Source of the DNA: Bifidobacterium psychraerophilum
GTDB lineage: Bacteria > Actinomycetota > Actinomycetes > Actinomycetales > Bifidobacteriaceae
Assembly (NCBI RefSeq): GCF_000741705.1
Contig: NZ_JGZI01000001.1
Span: forward strand, 1 to 64,000
Direction: 5' to 3'
Length of the DNA: 64,000 bases
Position numbers and translations under genes: made by a program. Below the pieces are notes generated by a model, which made no database searches, had not been told where the DNA came from, and saw nothing but the letters and a program-made list of their open reading frames with translations. Every line of letters begins with the position of its first letter. Within the stretch, counting starts at the first letter, position 1. Positions 1 to 7,845 of this stretch are shown piece after piece.

Positions 1-79
1 TTTGTCCCACCGAGCCGAAACCACCGCGAACATCCTCAGTTGAACAAGAAGGGAAGGGCCAGCTCCTCCATACACTGTT

Positions 80-163
80 GACCGGTGTGATCTGAGCAGT
101 GTGATTTGGCCAGTGTGATTTGAGCAGTGTGATTTGAGCAGTGTGATTTGACCGGTGTGATTG
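80..163. repeat. Six tandem 14-bp repeats upstream of recG
   Basis: Six consecutive 14-bp units (80-93, 94-107, 108-121, 122-135, 136-149, 150-163) share the core GTGTGAT. The commonest unit is gagcagtgtgattt; three of the six are identical and the others differ by a few bases. The array ends 44 bp before the preferred recG start. It could be a slippage-prone minisatellite or a clustered protein-binding site. There are no spacers, so it is not CRISPR. Confidence 0.9.
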
Positions 164-207
164 GCTGGTGCTGGCTGCCCGGGTCTGTGTCGAGTTGGGT
201 GGCGACA

Positions 208-2580
208 ATGGATGGCATGAGTATTTCCTTGGACACTACGGTTTCGTCGTTGATGACCAACCGCCGTCGTGTGGGGGCACTCAAATCACTGGGTGTGCTG
301 ACCGTGTTGGATGCCATCACCTACTACCCTTTCCGAGTGACGGATCCGGTTCCGATGCTTCCGCTCAGGAGCATTTCAGTGGGCAGTGCCGCAGCCTTCG
401 CCGGTGTTGTACGGGAACTCAGAGTCAGACCTCTGGCCGCCCGACGAGGCTACAGGCTTGAGGCCCTTATCGACGATACCGAATTCGCACTTGAGCATTC
501 GGCCCGACCGTCGTCGGCGAATCTGGTCTTTTTCAGTTACAAGAAACATTATGTGGATTGGCTCAGTTCTCGGCTGGCGCAGGGGAGTCGTTTGGTCGTG
601 CAGGGGGAGTCGAGCTTTTTCAATGACCGTTTGCAGTTCACGCATCCGGAGACCCTGGTCATCGGCAAGGATGTGGCTTCGCAGGAGGAAGGTCTCGCCA
701 GAGTATCCAGGCCCAGACCTGTGTATCACGCGAATTCGCGTATCTCCTCCGAGCATATCCATGAGTCGATTGTGATGATGCTGCAGGCTCTGGCGGGCTC
801 TGGTGAAGCGGAAACGGCTTCGTCATCACCTGTACCTGGTGCCTCTGCCTCAGGGGAGGAGGAGCGTGCGGACGTGAGCCGGGTCTCGGCGAATGATCTC
901 AGCCGGGCGATACCCGATATAGTCCCCGAAGATATCAGAGTGTCGAATGGGGCCATGCACCGTGCGGAGGCGATTGTCGCGATGCATGAGCCTGCTGACA
1001 CGAAGGAATTTGCGCATGCGATAACAAGTCTGAGATATGAAGAGGCATTCATCTCGCAGACCGCGCTGCTTCGTTCGCGGGAAGGGGTCCGTGCCACGCC
1101 GGGGTATCCGTGTCCCGTGGATGAGACGCATCGGCTTCCCGCTGATTTCATCGCCTCGCTGCCATTCGATCTGACCGGCGGGCAACGTGATGTGGTGGAT
1201 GCCATACAGGAGGATATGGCGAAGCCCTATCCGATGCAGCGTTTGCTCCAGGGCGAGGTCGGTTCAGGGAAAACGGTCGTATGCGTCGCGGCGATGCTGC
1301 AGGCTGTGGATGCAGGCAATCAGGCCGTGCTGGTCGCGCCGACCCAGGTGCTTGCCGAGCAGCATTACCAGACGATATCCGAGATGGTCCGGAAATTGTC
1401 CGCGGCCAAGTCTGCCGAGTCCGGAGATGAGGCGAAGCACGATATTCCTGTGGTGCTGCTCACCGGTGGCATGCGACTCGCGCAGCGGCGGAAAGTTCTG
1501 GCCTTGGCGGCCAGTGGTGAACCATGCATGGTGATCGCCACGCATGCCGCATTCTCGACGACCTTCCAAGCCCCGAATCTCGCTTTGGTGGTCATAGACG
1601 AACAGCATCGCTTCGGTGTGGAACAACGTGAGGCTCTGCGACGGAAGAACGAGGTAGCGCCGCATCTCTTGATTATGACCGCGACGCCGATACCCCGCAC
1701 CGCGGCACTGACATGGTTCGGCGATCTGGATATTTCGGAACTCCGCGAACTCCCAGGCGGGCGCAAACCGATTCGTACCATAGTCGTGCAGGAGGCCGAC
1801 GGGGGCACGATGAGCCGGATGTTCATCCACATCCGTCAGCGCGTGGATGCCGGGGAGCGGGCCTATATCGTATGTCCGCGTATCGATGAGAGCAGTGATG
1901 CCGAGGAGGATCCGGAAGGCGGGAACCTGATGTCCCCCGATGAATCGGAAGAGGGGAGTGCCGTTCTTCCCCTCCATTCCGTTGAGGAGATCGAACGTCG
2001 TCTGCAGGCTCTGCCACAGTTGGAAGGCATACGGATCGCCACACTTAGTGGTCGGGACGATGATGAGACGAAACAGCGGGTGATGCACGATTTCGCCACA
2101 GGGGAGAGTCCCGTTCTGGTGGCGACCACGGTTATCGAAGTCGGTGTGGATGTGCCTCAGGCCAGCTGCATCGTGGTATTCGACGCAGATCGTTTCGGGC
2201 TTTCTCAGCTGCATCAGCTGCGAGGACGTGTGGGGCGTGGAGGCACCAGGAGCTGGGCGTTCTTCATATCCCGTGCGGAGGCGGACTCGATTGCGGCGCA
2301 ACGCTTGGCGATCATCGAACATTCGAGTGACGGCACCGAAATCGCCCAGGCCGATCTGGAGTTGCGCGGTGCAGGCGATGTGCTTGGTGATGCGCAATCG
2401 GGAGGCCGCTCATCGTTGAAGCTGCTGCGTGTGGTGAAGGATGCGGATGTTGTGGTCCACGCCCGGGAACAGGCTTCCGAGCTGCTTTCCAAAGATCCTG
2501 AGCTCTCTGGTGAAACCGTTCTTGCCGGGGCGGTGTTGGATTTCATCCGAGGCAACGAATCCTTCCTGGCCACCACCTGA
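208..2580 (+). CDS. recG: ATP-dependent DNA helicase RecG
   Basis: RecG is a superfamily 2 helicase that remodels stalled forks and branched recombination intermediates. An N-terminal OB/wedge region is followed by a Walker A motif GEVGSGKT near residue 348, a DEQH box near 463, TATPIPRT near 490 and the motif VI stretch GRVGRGG near 672. Together these are diagnostic of RecG rather than PriA or Mfd. At about 790 residues it is longer than the usual roughly 690-750; the extra length lies in a Ser/Glu-rich insert around residues 190-235 and an acidic insert around 555-585. The start is uncertain: ATG at 208 or 217 fits family N termini, while ATG 148 would translate into the 14-bp repeat array. 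No strong Shine-Dalgarno is visible. rsmD follows 88 bp downstream, a common actinobacterial neighbour. Confidence 0.93.
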   Translation: MDGMSISLDTTVSSLMTNRRRVGALKSLGVLTVLDAITYYPFRVTDPVPMLPLRSISVGSAAAFAGVVRELRVRPLAARRGYRLEALIDDTEFALEHSARPSSANLVFFSYKKHYVDWLSSRLAQGSRLVVQGESSFFNDRLQFTHPETLVIGKDVASQEEGLARVSRPRPVYHANSRISSEHIHESIVMMLQALAGSGEAETASSSPVPGASASGEEERADVSRVSANDLSRAIPDIVPEDIRVSNGAMHRAEAIVAMHEPADTKEFAHAITSLRYEEAFISQTALLRSREGVRATPGYPCPVDETHRLPADFIASLPFDLTGGQRDVVDAIQEDMAKPYPMQRLLQGEVGSGKTVVCVAAMLQAVDAGNQAVLVAPTQVLAEQHYQTISEMVRKLSAAKSAESGDEAKHDIPVVLLTGGMRLAQRRKVLALAASGEPCMVIATHAAFSTTFQAPNLALVVIDEQHRFGVEQREALRRKNEVAPHLLIMTATPIPRTAALTWFGDLDISELRELPGGRKPIRTIVVQEADGGTMSRMFIHIRQRVDAGERAYIVCPRIDESSDAEEDPEGGNLMSPDESEEGSAVLPLHSVEEIERRLQALPQLEGIRIATLSGRDDDETKQRVMHDFATGESPVLVATTVIEVGVDVPQASCIVVFDADRFGLSQLHQLRGRVGRGGTRSWAFFISRAEADSIAAQRLAIIEHSSDGTEIAQADLELRGAGDVLGDAQSGGRSSLKLLRVVKDADVVVHAREQASELLSKDPELSGETVLAGAVLDFIRGNESFLATT

Positions 2581-2668
2581 GTGTTCGGCCCGGCCGTTCG
2601 TCCGCCTGCGCAGGCATGCTGACGACGCAGCGGGTGCGCTTCGGCCCGATGCGTCGGATAATGGGAAT

Positions 2669-3307
2669 ATGCGTATTGTTTCGGGAAGATTCAAAGGATT
2701 TCAACTGACGACCCCAAGGACGGGAACCCGTCCGACAACGGATCGGGCCAAGGAGGGTATTTTCTCCCATCTCGAATCATATGGTGAGATCGAGGATGCG
2801 AGGGTCCTTGACCTGTACGCGGGGACCGGTGCCTTGGGCATCGAGGCCCTGTCCCGTGGTGCGCATGAATTGGTGGCGGTCGAATCATCCGCACGTGCCG
2901 CGGCGCTGATCGCCTCATCGTTGAAAACGCTGAAACGCCATCCTGCCTGGATGCTGAGCGATTCGGCGCGGGTGGTGCGCAACCCGGTCGAACGCTTTCT
3001 TCGCTCCGAAGCTCAGTCATCCGATGCCCAGACCGTGGAGGATGCTCGTCGACCGGGCTTTGACGTGGTCTTCATGGATCCGCCGTACGCCTTGGGTGAC
3101 GACGATGTGCGGGAGGTGATCTCCTCACTCATTCAGGGTGGGCTCATCCGGGATGATGGTGTGCTTGTGGTCGAACGCTCCACCCGGTCGCCAGAACCGC
3201 TGGTTCCTGAGGGTTGGGGATTGCGTCAGGTCAAACAGTACGGCGAGACCGCCGTGTATTACGTCGAAGGTGACCTCGATGAGCAATCAGGCGCGCTTGG
3301 GGCATGA
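2669..3307 (+). CDS. rsmD: 16S rRNA (guanine(966)-N2)-methyltransferase RsmD
   Basis: RsmD methylates G966 of 16S rRNA using S-adenosylmethionine during small-subunit assembly. The 212-residue protein starts with the family N terminus MRIVSGRFKG. It carries the SAM-binding motif LDLYAGTGALGIEALSRGA near residue 47 and the catalytic MDPPY motif near residue 136. The open frame extends upstream to 2441, but that extension overlaps recG and lacks family similarity, so ATG 2669 is chosen. The gene lies just downstream of recG on the same strand and is probably co-transcribed with it. Confidence 0.93.
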   Translation: MRIVSGRFKGFQLTTPRTGTRPTTDRAKEGIFSHLESYGEIEDARVLDLYAGTGALGIEALSRGAHELVAVESSARAAALIASSLKTLKRHPAWMLSDSARVVRNPVERFLRSEAQSSDAQTVEDARRPGFDVVFMDPPYALGDDDVREVISSLIQGGLIRDDGVLVVERSTRSPEPLVPEGWGLRQVKQYGETAVYYVEGDLDEQSGALGA

Positions 3308-3480
3308 GTCGGAAGGCCGGAGGGATGCAGTACATGATAACGCTGAGACTGACAAAATGTTAGTGAAAACGGTAATCCGGACACTCCCTTCTTTGTCAGC
3401 TGAAAGGTCAGAAACAACCCTAATCTTAGACATGTAAATACGTATAAGACGTGGTGAACGTCTATCACAAGGAGATTCAC

Positions 3481-4092
3481 ATGGCAGTTGAAAGCAGCGT
3501 TGTCGAGGCACTGAGCACCAGACATTCCGAGTATGCCCTGACCGAGACATCGGATCTGAGCAATCAAGAGGTCGTTGACCTGATCAAGGACGTTACACTG
3601 CAGGTCCCCAGCTCGTTCAACGGGCAGTCGCAGCGCGTCGTGGTGCTGTTCGGCGATGCCAGCAAGAAGCTGTGGGACATCACGCTCAAGGCCCTCCGCG
3701 GTGTCGTTCCCGAGGATCAGCCCTTTGAGTCCACCGAGCAGAAGATGGCTGCCTTCGCGGCTGGCCAGGGAACCGTGCTCTTCTTCGACAACTCCGAAGT
3801 GACGAATGGTTTCGCGGAGAAGTTCGCCGCCTATGCAGAGAACTTCCCGACCTGGGCGCAGCAGGCCAACGGCATGTTGCAGCTTTCGGTGTGGACGGCG
3901 CTCAGCGAGGCCGGCCTCGGTGGCAGCCTGCAGCATTACAACCCTCTGATCGACCTCGCGGTTGCCGACGAGTTCGACATTCCGGATACCTGGAGACTGC
4001 TCGCCCAGATGCCATTCGGCGGTGTCTCCACGCGCGCGCAGGCCAAGGAGAAGCAGCCCATCGACGAGCGAGTCAAGGTTATCGGTCTCTGA
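3481..4092 (+). CDS. Nitroreductase-family oxidoreductase
   Basis: This 203-residue protein resembles the FMN-dependent nitroreductase-like proteins related to HBN1. It has the N-terminal signature VVEALSTRHSEYALTE, a central VLFFDNSEVT segment, and a C-terminal half with GLGGSLQHYNPLID and MPFGGVSTRAQAKEKQPIDERV, typical of the family. Such enzymes reduce nitro compounds or quinones with NAD(P)H, but the physiological substrate is unknown. ATG 3481 is chosen because AAGGAG lies 6-11 bases before it; an in-frame upstream ATG (3451) has no ribosome binding site. The gene is monocistronic and convergent with trmD. Confidence 0.85.
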   Translation: MAVESSVVEALSTRHSEYALTETSDLSNQEVVDLIKDVTLQVPSSFNGQSQRVVVLFGDASKKLWDITLKALRGVVPEDQPFESTEQKMAAFAAGQGTVLFFDNSEVTNGFAEKFAAYAENFPTWAQQANGMLQLSVWTALSEAGLGGSLQHYNPLIDLAVADEFDIPDTWRLLAQMPFGGVSTRAQAKEKQPIDERVKVIGL

Positions 4093-4104
4093 TCACCCGT
4101 ATAT

Positions 4105-4156
4105 GAACAGTGTGTGTGGTTGCTTCGATGTCGTTCGAACGCTACGCACACTGTTC
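4105..4156. terminator. Possible terminator hairpin between nitroreductase gene and trmD
   Basis: GAACAGTGTG (4105-4114) pairs with CACACTGTTC (4147-4156) across a 32-base loop. It lies at the convergent junction and overlaps the last codons of trmD. There is no clear T tract, so the call is tentative. Confidence 0.3.
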
Positions 4157-4984
4157 CGTATTCTTCTGTGCCATCCGTCTCGGGTGACTGCCGCTGACTT
4201 CCCAGCCAAGGGATATGAGGGTTTTGCGGTCGGCTTTGTCCAGATCGGCACAGTCCAGCGCTTCGATGAGATCGGGTCGGATTTCGCTGGTGCGTGCCAG
4301 GGCGTCATCCCTGCGGAATCGGTCCACTTTGGCGTGATCGCCGCTTAAGAGGACGGGCGGGGCCTCGTGCCCACGCCACACCGCGGGTTTGGTGTATTGG
4401 CGGTGCTCCAGGAGTGACTGGGCACCGGTGTAGGATTCTTCGACGATGGAGTCGGGGTTGCCCATGAAACCGGGCAGGAGCCGGGTGATCGCCTCAAGCA
4501 TGACGCATACGGCGACCTCGCCGCCATTGAGCACATAATCACCTATCGAATACTCACGGACATCGACCTGCCTGCCACGGTAATACTCGGGCAGTCGTGC
4601 ATCGTAGCCCTCGTATCGCCCGCACCCGAAAATCAGATGTTCCTCATGTGAGAGCTCGGTCGCATCGCGCTGAGTGAAGAGCGGCGCAGAAGGATTCGGC
4701 AAGATCAGCACGGCGGGGGATGATTGCCCGTCCTCCACCGTGTCCGGCACCTCATCCATGCCCAGGAGCTCGTCGAGGCACTCAGCCCATACCTCAGGCT
4801 TCATCACCATGCCGGCGCCGCCCCCCACAGGAGTGTCATCGACGGAATGATGGATGTCATGCGTCCAATCCCGCAGATCGTGCGCCGTGACCTGCAGCAG
4901 GCCATGCTCCTGCGCTTTGCCGAGCAGGCTGAGATCAAGGGTACGAAAATATTCGGGGAATACGGAGACGATGTCGATACGCAT
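4142..4984 (-). CDS. trmD: tRNA (guanine(37)-N1)-methyltransferase TrmD
   Basis: TrmD methylates G37 of tRNAs reading CNN codons, preventing +1 frameshifting. The 280-residue protein starts MRIDIVSVFPEYF, the family N terminus, and has the SPOUT trefoil-knot motifs GGGAGMVMKPEV, FGCGRYEGYDARL, EYSIGDYVLNGGEVAV and LPGFMGNPDS. A longer frame to 5044 exists but lacks family similarity. It is the last gene of rpsP-khpA-rimM-trmD. The 139-bp gap from rimM is unusually wide for this operon and might contain a separate promoter or processing site; no strong Shine-Dalgarno precedes ATG 4984. Confidence 0.95.
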   Translation of the reverse strand: MRIDIVSVFPEYFRTLDLSLLGKAQEHGLLQVTAHDLRDWTHDIHHSVDDTPVGGGAGMVMKPEVWAECLDELLGMDEVPDTVEDGQSSPAVLILPNPSAPLFTQRDATELSHEEHLIFGCGRYEGYDARLPEYYRGRQVDVREYSIGDYVLNGGEVAVCVMLEAITRLLPGFMGNPDSIVEESYTGAQSLLEHRQYTKPAVWRGHEAPPVLLSGDHAKVDRFRRDDALARTSEIRPDLIEALDCADLDKADRKTLISLGWEVSGSHPRRMAQKNTEQCA

Positions 4985-5123
4985 AGGATTCACCATATCC
5001 GGTGCCGCACCGTTTCTCTGTCGAAACCGTGCGATGTCGCACACGAGGTAGTACTTCCACGGCGTGTCGTGTGCCGTGTGGGGCGATCAACAGCCAGGAC
5101 GCACGGGAAGCTCGATTATTGGG

Positions 5124-5726
5124 TCAGCTGTGTGATGGGGGATCCGGAAGGAGCCCACCCGGAGGGTCCAAGGTGAGATAGCCCTCATCCAGGTAGATCT
5201 CCGGTACGATCTCGTCGACGAAGGGGACCAGGCTTTTCACCGCTTCACCCTCGTCGGATCGCGATGTGATCTCAAGGATCGATTGCGCAGCGCCTTCGAG
5301 CACGTCGCTGACGTTCCCCACGCTGCTTCCCTCGGGCAGGCCAAGGGCATTGTCTGCGACGAGTCGTGCCTCCAGTCCGATGAGATCGGCTGGATACCAT
5401 GCGTCGTCCTCGGCCATCGTTTCCGCGCTATCGGCCTCGCAGAAGAGTTCGGTGCCGTTCAATGATTCGGCCGCAGTGCGGTCGGAGATACCGTCGAAGA
5501 GTACGATCCAGCGAAGCTTGAAGCTGCGCGAACGCAGCACGGTGAAGATTCGCCCATCCTTGGTGACCAGAGTGGAATCAGGTGCAAAGCGGCGTTCGGG
5601 TTCGTCGGTGAAGGACATCACGTTGACCTCGCCCTTGAGCCCCTGCGCCCTGCCGATACGACAGACCCTCAGCAGCTCGCGCTGCTGAGGGTCGTCACTA
5701 CGATATTGCTCGCTCACGTCAGCCAT
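5124..5726 (-). CDS. rimM: Ribosome maturation factor RimM
   Basis: RimM binds S19 and helps 30S head maturation. The 200-residue protein has the N-terminal RimM domain (LLRVCRIGRAQGLKGEVNV near residues 18-36) and a C-terminal PRC barrel ending in LVPFVDEIVPEIYLDEGYL, then a short Gly/Pro tail. Its ATG directly abuts the TGA of the upstream KH-domain gene with no intervening base, implying translational coupling. Confidence 0.93.
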   Translation of the reverse strand: MADVSEQYRSDDPQQRELLRVCRIGRAQGLKGEVNVMSFTDEPERRFAPDSTLVTKDGRIFTVLRSRSFKLRWIVLFDGISDRTAAESLNGTELFCEADSAETMAEDDAWYPADLIGLEARLVADNALGLPEGSSVGNVSDVLEGAAQSILEITSRSDEGEAVKSLVPFVDEIVPEIYLDEGYLTLDPPGGLLPDPPSHS

Positions 5727-5960
5727 TCACCTACGGACGTCCATGATGTCAACGCGCACCTTATGGTCGGCAAGAGCCTGAACCACGGTGCGAATCGCAT
5801 TGGCGGTGCGTCCGCTTCGACCGATCACGCGACCGATGTCCTCCGGGTTCACGCGCACGCGAAGCAATTCGCCACGCGCGTTCTCATTGGACTTCACGGA
5901 TACGTCATCGGGAAAATCAACGATGTTCTTGATGAGGTGTGCGACTGCCTGCGCCAGCAT
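5727..5960 (-). CDS. khpA: KH-domain RNA-binding protein KhpA
   Basis: A 77-residue single KH-domain protein. The RNA-binding GxxG loop is within VIGRSGRTANAIR, preceded by RVRVNPEDIGR. KhpA proteins bind RNA, usually with KhpB, and influence cell envelope and division genes in other Gram-positives. The start ATG 5960 follows the rpsP TAA after a single base. A longer frame reading into rpsP gives a low-complexity Pro/Arg sequence and is rejected. Position between rpsP and rimM is conserved in Gram-positive bacteria. Confidence 0.92.
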   Translation of the reverse strand: MLAQAVAHLIKNIVDFPDDVSVKSNENARGELLRVRVNPEDIGRVIGRSGRTANAIRTVVQALADHKVRVDIMDVRR

Positions 5961-5961
5961 G

Positions 5962-6438
5962 TTACTCGGCCTTTTCTTCCGCAGGCGCTGCCTCGGTGGC
6001 TTCCTCTGCAGGAGCCTCGGCGGCGGCCTTGGCGGCTTCAGCTTCGGCCTTGGCCTTGGCCTTGGCATCGGCTTCGGACTTTGCGGCCTTCAGCTTCTGG
6101 GCCTCCTTCTCGGCAAGCTCGATGCGGGTTTCCGCATTCGCACCTGTCTCAGGGGTCTTCAGTGTGCCTTCTGCACCGGGAAGGCCCTTGAACTTCTGCC
6201 AGTCACCGGTGATCTTGAGCATGTTGAACACGGCATCGCTTGGCTGTGCGCCAACGCCGAGCCAGTACTGTGCCCGCTCGGAATCAATCTGGATAAGCGA
6301 GGGCTGCTTGTTGGGATCGTATGTGCCGATTTCCTCGATGACCTTGCCGTCACGCTTCTTGCGTGAATCAACGATCACGATGCGGTAATAGGCATAGAAC
6401 TTCTTGCCCAGGCGCTTCAGACGAATCTTGGTTGCCAA
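5962..6438 (-). CDS. rpsP: 30S ribosomal protein S16
   Basis: The first 80 or so residues are classical S16 ([44 protein letters not shown]). The protein is 158 residues long, about twice the minimal S16, because of a highly charged Ala/Glu/Lys tail from about residue 100. Long tails of this kind are seen in actinobacteria. The initiation codon is TTG, set by AAGGAG seven bases upstream; no alternative ATG fits. It is the first gene of the operon with khpA, rimM and trmD. Confidence 0.95.
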   Translation of the reverse strand: MATKIRLKRLGKKFYAYYRIVIVDSRKKRDGKVIEEIGTYDPNKQPSLIQIDSERAQYWLGVGAQPSDAVFNMLKITGDWQKFKGLPGAEGTLKTPETGANAETRIELAEKEAQKLKAAKSEADAKAKAKAEAEAAKAAAEAPAEEATEAAPAEEKAE

Positions 6439-6775
6439 AATGGCTCTCCTTGTTAACTTGGGTGCTTCGCGTGACGCATGTGTGGGGCACAGGCATCCGT
6501 TCGGCGTGTCCTCATGCGTGCGGGGTTAGAGGGCGCCGTCCGCATGAATAACAATGGTCAATTATAGGCACATGTCTCTACACGCGGCGACCTCTGTGTT
6601 ATGGAATTTTCGGCGGCATCCCGTGAAGGGTGGCCGGAGGGCTTTTCGCGGTCAGCTTGGCCAGTCCTGTTACTGTGTGAAGCACGCCAGCGCAACATGC
6701 CAAAACACCCCGAAAGCCTCTGCGGTCTCGGCGTGTCACGGGTATGGACTCAGACGATGGATGGCCGTCAAGGAT
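6439..6775. other. Intergenic region upstream of rpsP
   Basis: The 337-bp gap between the EEP gene and rpsP holds no credible coding sequence. It contains the probable rpsP promoter (minus-strand -10 at 6561-6566) and a predicted leader of about 115 bases. No convincing terminator for the upstream EEP gene is seen. Confidence 0.6.
6561..6566 (-). promoter_or_regulatory. Probable -10 element of the rpsP operon
   Basis: A consensus TATAAT on the minus strand. The -35 region, 17-18 bases upstream, is poor (CGCCGC-like). The predicted transcript starts near 6554. Confidence 0.5.
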
Positions 6776-7834
6776 CTAGAGGAGTCGTATGGAGGCGATG
6801 ACCGCACGGTGATCGCTGCCGGGAATCGCCGAAGTGCTGAGGGAGACAGGTCTCAGCCCCGGGGTGATGAGCACATGGTCTATTTCGATCAGCGGCGGTA
6901 CATATCTCCATGAAGAGGGGAATGTGCGGTGGTAGCCGCTATGCAGTTGGTACGAAGCGTCCACGAAGGCCGAGGTACGCAGCAGTGTTCTGAACACCGG
7001 GTGGTAGAGACTTGAATTCAGATCGCCGAGTATCACCGTTTCCATCTTCGGGAGGCCGGCCGCCGAATCCAGCGCGCCCAAGGATTCGATGCCCCGGTGC
7101 CAGAACAGGCCGCCTCTACCCGGTGATTTGGGATGTGTGGAGGCGAAACGCAGTTGTCTGCCACCGATGGTCAGCGTCGCCGTGGGTGTCGCCGCGGCGG
7201 GGATGTCGATTGCGGATCCGCTGCTTGCGCTTGGTTTGGAACGGAGCATCAGCGCATTGCTGCCCCCGTTGTCGTCAGCCTGCGCCTCGCCGGTGACAGT
7301 GAAGGGCAGTTCGGCCCTGATCCCACATGATTCCAAGGAGTGCAGAAGATGGGGAGTCACCTCCTGCAAGGCGAGCACGTCGATGCCTTCATTTCGTACC
7401 AGCTGCACAATCGACTGCGCATCTGCCCGTCCGAAACGGCAGTTAAGCGTCATCAGCTTGAGCGTCGGGCGTTGTTCCTCGATTCCGGCCCCGTCATCGG
7501 GGACGGCAGCGGAAGACGACTGCGGCGGGACGGTGGCGATCCCAGGGCTTTCGAGATGGTCGGGCAGGCCATAGATCCTGAGCAGCGCTTTCGGCAGCTT
7601 GACATACATGGCGCTGTGCCACAGCAGTTGTGCACACAACAGCGCTGCGGCAACGATGCTTTGCGGCCATGCCGCAGTCGATACCGCTACGATCAGCACC
7701 ACTGTCGTGGGAATCCACAGCAGGGGAATCAGGGCGATCAACTCAGGTAATGGACGCCGGGCATCGTAACGTCCGGGTATGTCGCGCAAAGTCATCCACA
7801 AGCCGATCAGGGCACAGCACATCCATAGCAGCAT
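6776..7834 (-). CDS. Membrane-anchored endonuclease/exonuclease/phosphatase family protein
   Basis: A 352-residue protein with hydrophobic N-terminal segments (roughly residues 1-17, 33-50 and 55-75) followed by an EEP-fold catalytic domain from about residue 125. Visible metal and catalytic motifs are MTLNCRFGRADA, LALQEVTPH, VILGDLNSS, EIDHVLIT and the terminal GSDHRAV. The family includes DNases, phosphodiesterases and phosphatases; the substrate cannot be read from sequence. Membrane placement of the active domain, probably outside the cell, is inference. It follows ffh with an 11-base gap and is probably in its transcription unit. Confidence 0.82.
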   Translation of the reverse strand: MLLWMCCALIGLWMTLRDIPGRYDARRPLPELIALIPLLWIPTTVVLIVAVSTAAWPQSIVAAALLCAQLLWHSAMYVKLPKALLRIYGLPDHLESPGIATVPPQSSSAAVPDDGAGIEEQRPTLKLMTLNCRFGRADAQSIVQLVRNEGIDVLALQEVTPHLLHSLESCGIRAELPFTVTGEAQADDNGGSNALMLRSKPSASSGSAIDIPAAATPTATLTIGGRQLRFASTHPKSPGRGGLFWHRGIESLGALDSAAGLPKMETVILGDLNSSLYHPVFRTLLRTSAFVDASYQLHSGYHRTFPSSWRYVPPLIEIDHVLITPGLRPVSLSTSAIPGSDHRAVIASIRLL

Positions 7835-7845
7835 AAGCGGCAGCC

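Noticed and set aside
80-163. CRISPR array
   Set aside because: The repeats are directly adjacent without spacers and only 14 bp long; no cas gene is present.
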